DNA of 5,291 nucleotides from Bdellovibrionales bacterium (lineage in GTDB: Bacteria; Bdellovibrionota; Bdellovibrionia; Bdellovibrionales; UBA1609): the NCBI GenBank assembly GCA_026713205.1, contig JAPOOY010000100.1, positions 1 through 5,291 of the forward strand, written 5' to 3'. Positions 1-5,291 of this stretch are shown here, one piece after another. Position numbers and translations under genes: made by a program. The notes beneath the pieces were generated by a model, which saw only the letters and a program-made list of their open reading frames with translations, was not told the DNA's origin and did no database searches. How positions within the stretch are numbered: the first letter of the stretch is position 1; each line of letters begins with the position of its first letter.

Positions 1-52
1 ACTGTGTCAAAGCCGAACTCATTTTTGACCCCTATAGGCTGTTATAAAGGGC
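1..52. repeat. Partial second copy of the hairpin element, cut by the window edge
   Basis: Positions 1-21 are the exact reverse complement of 1644-1664, which is the core of the large inverted repeat further right. The similarity continues beyond the core: 21-52 matches the reverse complement of arm 1613-1644 at 19 of 32 ungapped positions, and at 17 of the first 24. This is therefore a diverged copy of the same element in opposite orientation, with its other arm and inner hairpin lying outside the window. The arm part also holds a short inverted repeat of its own, ATAGGC (34-39) with GCCTAT (51-56). It may be a mobile-element end or a structured intergenic repeat. No transposase is seen. Confidence 0.6.
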
Positions 53-140
53 CTATGTCTCTTAAATAAAAACCGGAAAATTTCAAGCACGATCGGTACA
101 ACTCTTTTTTACAAGATTAAAAAATCTGTATTTTTCAGTA

Positions 141-1220
141 TTATTTTTTACAAATGGGAGGAGCCTGATAATTTAAGCTCATCAAACGAAAGTAGTTATT
201 TCCAAGGGCAATGTTTCGGAAGGCTTCATCATTCAGATATTTGTTTATTTTACTCGTAACCTGAAGCTCTTTTTTATAAATCTTAAAAGTTTTTTTTCGT
301 GAAGCTACAAAGTCTGTCCCTGGTAAAATTTTGTTGGAGTATTTATTTAAGAAAGCGACATACAACTTTCTATTTTTTCCAAAGTGATTGTCTTCCAGAA
401 TACGCCAGGAAATATCCAACATGAGGTTGGGATGCTTATTTAAAAAAGCTGTCATTATTTGAATGTGTTTTGCCGCGTCTATTTTTTTCAGTTCTTTTGA
501 AAGACCGGCATGGGCCCATATAATTTTGTTTTCAGGGTAAAGTGTTAATACATATTCCATAAGATGAAGGAATTTTGTTGGTTCCTCGTCGTTACCTAAA
601 TCTGAATGAATGGTGATGGGAATATTCCTTTCCTTAAGAATTTGCATAAAGTCCTTCCAGCCTTCTATATGTTTTTCAGAGGCCGGTTGATGATGGTTAT
701 TAAGCAAGGCTTGCTTATTTAAATTGACTTCTCCCATCCATTTAAATGTTTTAGGGTACTCTTTATCGTACAGGGTTATCAAATCAACAATGTTTTCAGG
801 ATTGGCCAGATCGGGAAAAGTCATTGAAAGGGTATAGTGGACACCTTGGGGTTTAAACTCAATAAAGTTAGCCGCATTGACAAAATCATTTTTAATACTG
901 GGAAGCGCCGGTTCCCCCGGACAATCCAGGTAGTAGATACACTTGGAGTGAACAGGAAGAGTTTGACCAATACCATACACATTAACAAATAAAACGCCGG
1001 TTTTTTTGAAGTATTCATTTAATTCTGTGAACGGAATAGCCTTTCCTCCAAAAGGGCGGAAGTGAACATGGGTATCCACGATAAAGGTATGGGGTTCTTT
1101 CCGGCGGTCATAGCACTTTTGCTTTTGTGAAAGGAAGGAAGGCAAATCACGCTTTACAGCTGTTACACAGTTTGCAAGCGGAGTAATGGAAATCAAAATA
1201 AGTAACAGTTTATATTTCAT
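141..1220 (-). CDS. Exported amidohydrolase (Amidohydro_2-type TIM barrel), putative lipoprotein
   Basis: The 359-residue protein has the metal-ligand pattern of the amidohydrolase superfamily: His51-x-His53 in VDTHVHFRP, Glu164 in MGEVN, His205 in ITIHSD, His237 in IIWAHAG and Asp303 in LPGTDF. This order fits metal-dependent hydrolases or decarboxylases of the Amidohydro_2 type; the substrate cannot be told. The ATG at 1220 is preferred because the protein then begins with a signal peptide (MKYK, a hydrophobic run, then LANC at Cys18). The frame also extends to a TTG at 1277, but that would bury the signal behind 19 polar residues. LANC is a lipobox with an unusual Asn at -1; signal peptidase I cleavage after VTA (residue 21) is the alternative. 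Cys36, Cys94, Cys100 and Cys357 could form disulfides in the envelope. No strong ribosome binding site precedes the ATG. The gene stands alone between two inverted copies of a repeat element. Confidence 0.85.
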   Translation of the reverse strand: MKYKLLLILISITPLANCVTAVKRDLPSFLSQKQKCYDRRKEPHTFIVDTHVHFRPFGGKAIPFTELNEYFKKTGVLFVNVYGIGQTLPVHSKCIYYLDCPGEPALPSIKNDFVNAANFIEFKPQGVHYTLSMTFPDLANPENIVDLITLYDKEYPKTFKWMGEVNLNKQALLNNHHQPASEKHIEGWKDFMQILKERNIPITIHSDLGNDEEPTKFLHLMEYVLTLYPENKIIWAHAGLSKELKKIDAAKHIQIMTAFLNKHPNLMLDISWRILEDNHFGKNRKLYVAFLNKYSNKILPGTDFVASRKKTFKIYKKELQVTSKINKYLNDEAFRNIALGNNYFRLMSLNYQAPPICKK

Positions 1221-1319
1221 AACTTTCAAAGTGTTGTTTGGTTGTAATATCTCCAATTTATGGAATGAGTTTATCAATGCCTGTATTTCTTTCGTTTGTC
1301 AATTCAAATGTTTAAGAGT

Positions 1320-1779
1320 TATTCATACTTCTCTGATTTGAGTTTTGAGATTCTCTGTAATAATCAAGCTGGAAATCATAAATTTATTCATTTTTGAAAA
1401 TCTCGGAAATCAAACCTAAAACCTGTATCGGTTCATTGCAGAATAATACTTTAGGATATATCCAATTTGGTTTGAATCTCTTCGGTTTCCGTTCCTGTGG
1501 TTTTCCGCAGAGAAGGTTATTTTTTTAGATTTTCTGTTTATAAAAAACGAGGCATTCATAAGAGTATCCGATTCGGTTTGAGTTTTGCGGTTTTCTATTT
1601 ATATAAAGTTAGCCCTCCATTAAGAGAATAGAGGAGGCAAAAGTGAGTTCGGCTTTGACACAGTAGCGGCTGAAAGTCGCTCTGTGGCAAAACGCATGTT
1701 TGAACTTTTGCCTCCTCTATTCTCTTAATGGAGGGTGTAAGCATTATCTTTGTTTAAAAATCTCAAAATTCAAACCAGA
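1320..1779. repeat. Family of about five degenerate 25-bp repeats in the intergenic region
   Basis: The 623-bp stretch between the amidohydrolase and the alpha/beta hydrolase (1221-1843) holds no gene I can support, but is full of related short repeats with a consensus near GGTTTGA-TTTTGAGATTTTC. Copies lie at 1331-1355 (plus), 1395-1418 (minus), 1459-1490 (plus), 1565-1596 (plus) and 1755-1779 (minus). The two plus copies at 1459-1490 and 1565-1596 agree at 22 of 32 ungapped positions. The copies at 1575-1594 and 1757-1776 (reverse complement) agree at 17 of 20. The first two copies form one imperfect inverted pair and the last two another, which flanks the strong hairpin. The degeneracy suggests an old repeat family, not recent duplication. 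Function unknown. Confidence 0.55.
1613..1735. repeat. Perfect 32-bp inverted repeat enclosing a nested hairpin (miniature element or structured RNA)
   Basis: Arms 1613-1644 and 1704-1735 are exact reverse complements over 32 bp, beginning CCCTCCATTAAGAG and ending GGCAAAAGT. The 59-bp centre contains a second hairpin at 1654-1691: TTTG and CACAG (one mismatch at 1658/1687), a bulged T at 1664, then AGCGGCT, loop GAA, AGTCGCT, CTGTG and CAAA. Outside the arms the symmetry continues through an inverted pair of degenerate repeats (1575-1594 and 1757-1776). If transcribed rightward the imperfect pairs 1612/1736 and 1669/1677 become G-U pairs, so plus-strand RNA folds slightly better. No oligo-T tract follows, so it is not a standard intrinsic terminator. 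It contains no open frame. It ends 108 bp before the hydrolase ATG. A non-autonomous transposon (MITE-like) is the main alternative to an RNA element. Confidence 0.85.
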
Positions 1780-1843
1780 GGAATAGAATAAGAGTTTATT
1801 TAAAGTTGACCTGTGGAGAAGTCTTTTTAAGAATAGAGTGAAC

Positions 1844-2647
1844 ATGAAGTCCTTTTCTCAGGCCATAACCGTTTTTATTCTTTTCTATATAATTTTTGTA
1901 GGTATTATGTATGTTCTGCAAAGAAAATTGCTTTATTACCCCTGGAAGGCCCGTCCTTCGTTGGGAAATTTAAAGGGTGTTTATTCTGAAGTTCAAACTC
2001 AAACGGAGGATCAGCTAACCCTCACTCATTGGTATGCCAAGAGAGGTCGGCCTTATGTCGTTATTTTTCATGGCAATGCGGGAAATATTGAAGGACGAGG
2101 TTATAAATTTAAATTTTTAGTGGATCAGGGCTATTCTGTTTTATTGGTTAGCTACCGAGGGTATGGTGGTAACCTCGGTCAGCCCACGGAAAAAGATTTG
2201 ATCTCTGATTCCTCTCTGGCCTTGGAATGGCTTTTAAGGAAAGAGGGGATATCCTCCAAAGAGGTGATTTTGTTAGGGGAGTCATTGGGTTCCGGGGTGG
2301 CTGTGGCATTGGCGGCTAAGTATCCTGTTAAAGGGTTAATTTTTGATGGGGCCTATTCTTCCATTTCTGATGTGGGGCAGTCTGTTTATCCGCTCCTTCC
2401 GGTTCGTTGGCTGTTAAAGGACACTTGGAATTCCAAAGATCGTATCCAAAAAGTACAATCCCCCATTCTTTTTATTCATTCAAAAAGGGATAAAGTGATT
2501 CCTTTCCGATTTGCCGCGCGATTATTTGAAGCAGCTCATGAACCGAAAAAACATATATGGCTGGAACAAACCGATCATAACGATAACTTACAAACAGAAA
2601 CCGTTAGAAACTCTATTGTTAAATTTATTCAGTCTCTTTGGAAATGA
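1844..2647 (+). CDS. Membrane-anchored alpha/beta hydrolase (YfhR/ABHD13/Bem46-like serine hydrolase)
   Basis: The 267-residue protein starts with one hydrophobic segment (about residues 7-26) followed by QRKLLYYP, a layout typical of the Bem46/ABHD13/YfhR branch of alpha/beta hydrolases. The fold's key parts are visible in order: oxyanion-hole HGNAGN at 76-81, the nucleophile elbow GESLG with Ser147, Asp216 in SKRDKVIP, and His245 in QTDHND. The triad is complete, so an active esterase, thioesterase or lipase-like enzyme is expected; the substrate is unknown. A single N-terminal anchor would hold the catalytic domain at the inner membrane; which side it faces is not shown. The ATG at 1844 is chosen; a GTG two codons upstream (1838) is equally in frame. 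Neither has a strong ribosome binding site: GGAGA at 1815-1819 is too far from both. The length is normal for the family and the gene looks intact. Confidence 0.9.
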   Translation: MKSFSQAITVFILFYIIFVGIMYVLQRKLLYYPWKARPSLGNLKGVYSEVQTQTEDQLTLTHWYAKRGRPYVVIFHGNAGNIEGRGYKFKFLVDQGYSVLLVSYRGYGGNLGQPTEKDLISDSSLALEWLLRKEGISSKEVILLGESLGSGVAVALAAKYPVKGLIFDGAYSSISDVGQSVYPLLPVRWLLKDTWNSKDRIQKVQSPILFIHSKRDKVIPFRFAARLFEAAHEPKKHIWLEQTDHNDNLQTETVRNSIVKFIQSLWK

Positions 2648-2985
2648 GCAGAGAAAGCCAGACTGTCCAATAGCCGGTGTTTTTTATTAAAATCACACAG
2701 CTTCAAAGTTGATTGGTTCCTGCTCTGTTTTTCCGGATTTATTATGACCCACTGTTTTTAAGTGAGTGTCAATATAGGTGGATGTGAAGATACTGGTTCA
2801 CTTTTTGAAGAAATAATAAAGATAGGTTCAATAATTATTTTAGAGTTTATAATTGAATGAATGTTTTTAGAACCGTAATCAGGAGACCGTAACGCAAGAT
2901 GGAAAAAATCTTGTTAATGGAGAAGTATATACTTGACAGTTACTTTTCCATAGTTGGACAGTAAAAGAAAGAAATAAGAGCCATC
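2648..2985. other. Non-coding AT-rich stretch between the hydrolase and HEPN-like genes
   Basis: The 338 bp between two convergent stop codons hold no convincing gene. GC content falls to about 23% around 2821-2880. Small structures are present: ACTGTCCAA at 2662-2670 is the inverse of TTGGACAGT at 2954-2962; ACCGTAA is repeated at 2872-2878 and 2886-2892; AAGTATATACTT at 2923-2934 is a 12-bp perfect palindrome; CAAGAT (2895-2900) can pair with ATCTTG (2908-2913); GACAGT occurs twice, 22 bp apart (2935 and 2957). The stretch may be remnant accessory DNA. No clear terminator was found for either flanking gene. Confidence 0.4.
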
Positions 2986-3363
2986 TCATTTGTTTTCTAA
3001 ACCTCCTTTATCAATAAATTCATTAAGCATATGTAGTCTTTGTTTGATTATTCCTTTAGTAGAATCAAATATATCATGTAATCTTACAATAATATGTAAT
3101 TGGTTTTTCATATCATTAAGTAACTCATTATTGTCTTTTTCAATTGTGTCTGAAATAGATTGAGGAGCATTTCTGATTCTTTTTTTTATTGTCTTTTTAA
3201 ACTGTTTTTCCTCAAGTATCTCTTTTAATAGTTCTTTAAATTGAAAATGAAAAAGTTTATTCCTACAGTCTTTTGCTCTTCTTAGTATCTTTTTTTCATT
3301 GTCTGAAAACGGACTGTATCCATCAATTTCTTTTGAAAGATACAAACTCTGTTTAAATATCAT
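2986..3363 (-). CDS. Small HEPN-like protein, probably lacking its N-terminus
   Basis: This 125-residue, Lys-rich, mostly helical protein is not one I recognise by name. The sequence AKDCRNKLFHF at residues 30-40 contains Arg34-Asn35-x3-His39, the R-x4-6-H signature (with a polar residue after Arg) of HEPN domains. HEPN proteins are often RNases of toxin-antitoxin or abortive-infection systems, or partners of nucleotidyltransferases. Only 33 residues precede the motif, fewer than a full HEPN helical bundle usually has, and the frame stays open upstream to a stop at 3424-3426 without another ATG, TTG or GTG start. This suggests 5' truncation. No ribosome binding site is visible before the ATG. 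GC content over 3001-3360 is about 25% (91 of 360), against roughly 40-55% in sampled 60-bp lines of the hydrolase, Rpn and icd genes, so foreign origin is likely. No antitoxin or MNT partner gene is adjacent. A chance motif in an unrelated helical protein is possible. Confidence 0.55.
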   Translation of the reverse strand: MIFKQSLYLSKEIDGYSPFSDNEKKILRRAKDCRNKLFHFQFKELLKEILEEKQFKKTIKKRIRNAPQSISDTIEKDNNELLNDMKNQLHIIVRLHDIFDSTKGIIKQRLHMLNEFIDKGGLENK

Positions 3364-3375
3364 TTCAATTAAACA

Positions 3376-3915
3376 ATGAAAAGATTTATATTTACTTTCT
3401 TTGGTTTTTATTTTAAATGGATGCTAAACTTTGAGATAAGGTTGCTGGATGCCCATGATCCAAAGCTGGATAGAGTATTTAAGGATCAGAGCTTCAAGAG
3501 CCGCGGCGCTTTGTATTTGTTAAGGGAGGTCTGGTCTTCAAAAGCGGATTTAGATTTTCTGAGGCGGTTTTTTGGATTGTCCCAGGATATTTTGGGGAAA
3601 CATGACAAGCTGATTTTAAGTGTGATAGAATACTTAGCGACAGGTTATAAAATAAAGCCGGAGATATGGCGGAAAGCTGAAGCGGAGGCTGTTAAACAGG
3701 GGTTATTGAAAAAAGGGGGTTACATGGATATAAGAAAACATATTGAAGAGAGAGGCCGTGAGAAGGGCTTGAAAAAAGGTCTGAGAGAGGGACGGCAAGA
3801 ACGAGACAGAGAAGTGATTTTAAATATGCTTCAGAATAAACTGGATATTTCCCTGATCTGCAAAGTGACAGGGTTGTCTAAAGAAGAAATCAATAAGCTA
3901 AAAAACGGTTCTTAA
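3376..3915 (+). pseudogene. C-terminal remnant of an Rpn-family (PD-(D/E)XK nuclease/putative transposase) protein
   Basis: The 179 residues resemble the C-terminal part of Rpn-family recombination-promoting nucleases. Visible parts are a helical region (LLDAHDPKLDRVFKD, then GALYLLREVWSSK, then FFGLSQDILGKHDKLILSV), a charged repetitive segment rich in Gly, Arg, Lys and Glu at about 124-146, and a terminal helix-turn-helix-like end (ICKVTGLSKEEINKL). The N-terminal PD-(D/E)XK nuclease domain, which holds the catalytic residues, is absent; family members are usually near 300 residues. The frame is closed by a TAA at 3370-3372 just before the ATG, no ribosome binding site precedes it, and the first 16 or so residues are a Phe-rich stretch that may be fortuitous. 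It is therefore most likely a 5'-truncated pseudogene. It converges on icd with 82 bp between the stop codons. Translation as a short protein from the ATG cannot be excluded. Confidence 0.7.
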
Positions 3916-3997
3916 TAACCCTCTAGGGCAAACCAGATTTTTGGCTCTTTTGGAAATTTTCAGACCGAAGAAATATAATCATCAGTCAGAGACAGGA

Positions 3998-5291
3998 CTA
4001 ACCTATTTGGGAATAGCTTTTTTCTCCGTCAAAGGAGTAAAGATTTTCTGTTTTGATAATCTCTATTTTTGCGGATACAAGACTTTGTAACAAGGAAATA
4101 ATATCCGTTGGTTTTATATCTTGTGTTTTTTTTATGAAACGGCATCTCCAGTGATCGGTGCAGAATGTGGCCGGATTGGGATTTGGATAAACCTTAATGC
4201 CTCTGTTGGTGATGTACTCCAGTTCCATCAATTTATTTTCTTTGGTGGCTTCTTTCAGTTGATCCGCCAGCGCTTCAGGGTCTCTGTTTGTTTCGCAAAC
4301 AAAAACATCTACGCCATCCAGTGTTTTTTCCTGATGGGGTGTCTTTGGAATCCGGATTTGTAGGGGTTTTCGTTTTTCAGAAGTAAAAGAAGAAACCAAC
4401 TGCTTGGGTTTCCCCCCTAAATTTTCAATCACCGCTTTTCCAAAATCCGTGGTACTGACTTTTTGTGTGCTGGTGTTTTCATTATAAATATCATAGGTGT
4501 GAATACCGTCTTCTATGGTTTTCAGCCAGGCATGATGAATTTTTTTTGCAGTATCCTGTTCCCCTATGTGGTTTAGCATGAGCAGAGCCGCGTTTAAAAG
4601 GCCGCTGGGATTGGCCATATTTTGCCCGGCCCGCCTTGGCGCCGAACCGTGGATAGCCTCAAACATGGCATGGCTTTCCCCGATATTGCTGGAGCCTCCA
4701 ATACCCACAGAACCGGCCATTTGCGCGGAGACATCACTTAAAATATCACCATATAAATTGGGAAGTAAAATCACATCAAAAGCGGAAGGCTGAGTGGCAA
4801 ACTTAGCCGCTCCAATATCAATAATCCAGTGTTCGCTTTCAATATCAGGATATTCTTTAGCCACCTGATCAAAAATTTTATGAAAAGTGCCGTCTGTGAG
4901 TTTCATGATGTTGTCTTTTGTCATACAGGTGATCTTTTTTCGTCCCATTTGTTTGGCATACTCAAAAGCATAGCGTGCGATTTTTTGACAACCTGGAACA
5001 CTCATCAATTTTAAACACTGAAACACTTCCCGGGTTTGCCGATGCTCAATTCCCGCGTATAAATCTTCCTCATTTTCCCGAATGACCACCACATCCATTT
5101 CCGGAAACTTTGTTTTTACATAGGGGTGCAGGGCCTGAACAGGCCGCACATTGGCGAAAAGCCCCAGACTTTTTCTGATTTTTACATTCAGACTTTTAAA
5201 TCCCCCCCCTTGAGGTGTGGTTATGGGGGCTTTGAGAAACACCTTATTTCGGCTTATGATGTGCCAGTCTTCCTCTTTGATGCCTGATAGA
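3998..5291 (-). CDS. icd: Isocitrate dehydrogenase, Rickettsia/Thermus type (5' end outside window)
   Basis: This enzyme oxidises and decarboxylates isocitrate to 2-oxoglutarate in the cytoplasmic TCA cycle. The frame is open to the right edge, giving 430 visible residues; about 55 N-terminal residues are missing compared with the Rickettsia enzyme of about 480. A GTG at 5240-5242 is internal, because the codons before it continue the family sequence into KAPITTPQGGG. Numbered from the first full codon (5288-5290): isocitrate-binding Ser33, Asn35, Arg39 and Arg49 (SLNVKIR...NVRP); Arg71 and Tyr78 (RENEEDLYAG); Lys125 (TKDNIMK); metal ligands Asp158, Asp182 and Asp186 (NLYGDILSD); and the cofactor loop HGSAPRRAGQ near 214-223. 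Residues from about 305 on form the extra C-terminal domain absent from the E. coli enzyme. The loop has Arg-Arg where E. coli has Lys-Tyr and NAD enzymes often have Asp, so NADP+ is the likelier cofactor. The gene looks intact inside the window. Confidence 0.95.
   Translation of the reverse strand, partial: LSGIKEEDWHIISRNKVFLKAPITTPQGGGFKSLNVKIRKSLGLFANVRPVQALHPYVKTKFPEMDVVVIRENEEDLYAGIEHRQTREVFQCLKLMSVPGCQKIARYAFEYAKQMGRKKITCMTKDNIMKLTDGTFHKIFDQVAKEYPDIESEHWIIDIGAAKFATQPSAFDVILLPNLYGDILSDVSAQMAGSVGIGGSSNIGESHAMFEAIHGSAPRRAGQNMANPSGLLNAALLMLNHIGEQDTAKKIHHAWLKTIEDGIHTYDIYNENTSTQKVSTTDFGKAVIENLGGKPKQLVSSFTSEKRKPLQIRIPKTPHQEKTLDGVDVFVCETNRDPEALADQLKEATKENKLMELEYITNRGIKVYPNPNPATFCTDHWRCRFIKKTQDIKPTDIISLLQSLVSAKIEIIKTENLYSFDGEKSYSQIG

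Noticed and set aside
114..127. Hairpin AGATT-AAAA-AATCT just past the amidohydrolase stop codon
   Set aside because: Only five A/T-rich base pairs and no T-tract in the minus-strand reading direction.
1271..1302. Minus-strand promoter for the amidohydrolase (TTGACA, complement of 1297-1302)
   Set aside because: The -35 hexamer is perfect, but no good -10 lies at 16-18 bp; the nearest candidate, TGATAA (complement of 1271-1276), is 20 bp away and matches poorly.
1495..1527. Terminator-like hairpin CTGTGG-TTTT-CCGCAG followed by a T-run
   Set aside because: The T-run begins about 10 bases after the stem, and no gene ends upstream on the plus strand.
1320..1780. CRISPR array
   Set aside because: The repeats are degenerate, occur in both orientations, have uneven spacing, and no cas gene is present.
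1806..1834. Plus-strand promoter for the alpha/beta hydrolase (TTGACC, then TAAGAA)
   Set aside because: The -10 match is poor and the implied transcript would begin at or after the start codon.
2651..2687. Intrinsic terminator after the alpha/beta hydrolase, before the T-run at 2680-2685
   Set aside because: No stable stem could be built directly before the T-run.
2933..2961. Promoter starting with TTGACA at 2933-2938
   Set aside because: The sequence 17 bp downstream is GGACAG, not a -10, and no plus-strand gene follows.
2899..2964. 21-codon open frame starting MEKILLMEKY, with AGGAG upstream at 2881-2885
   Set aside because: It is too short to support from one sequence, and the 13-bp spacing to the ATG is long.
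4121..5014. Plus-strand open frames opposite isocitrate dehydrogenase
   Set aside because: They lie antisense to a gene whose family identity is certain and have no recognisable protein features.

Overview
This window looks like part of the chromosome of an AT-rich bacterium, most plausibly a host-associated alphaproteobacterium of the Rickettsiales/Holosporales kind. The best clue is the right-hand gene, an isocitrate dehydrogenase with the extra C-terminal domain of the Rickettsia/Thermus type. An Rpn-type nuclease remnant fits too, since such genes are common in these genomes. The lineage is an inference; no rRNA or tRNA is present to settle it.

Layout, left to right. Positions 1-52 hold part of a repeat element cut by the window edge. 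Positions 141-1220 (minus) encode an exported amidohydrolase of the Amidohydro_2 type. Positions 1221-1843 are a long non-coding stretch. It holds about five degenerate copies of a roughly 25-bp repeat and a very strong inverted repeat (two perfect 32-bp arms, 1613-1644 and 1704-1735) around a second, nested hairpin. Its core recurs in inverted orientation at positions 1-21, so the amidohydrolase gene lies between two inverted copies of the element. Positions 1844-2647 (plus) encode a membrane-anchored alpha/beta serine hydrolase. Positions 2648-2985 are non-coding and AT-rich. Positions 2986-3363 (minus) encode a small protein with a HEPN-like R-x4-H motif at about 25% GC, far below its neighbours. 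Head to head with it, with 12 bp between the ATGs, is a C-terminal fragment of an Rpn/PD-(D/E)XK family protein (3376-3915, plus). Positions 3998-5291 (minus) are isocitrate dehydrogenase, running off the right edge.

The genes do not form an obvious operon. Two look like housekeeping or general metabolic functions (icd, the alpha/beta hydrolase), one is an exported hydrolase of unknown substrate, and the 2650-3915 stretch looks like a scar of accessory DNA: a low-GC HEPN-like gene and an Rpn remnant that both seem to lack their 5' parts at the same junction. The most unusual item is the nested inverted-repeat element and its second copy. It could be a miniature mobile element or a transcribed structured RNA; the sequence alone does not decide.
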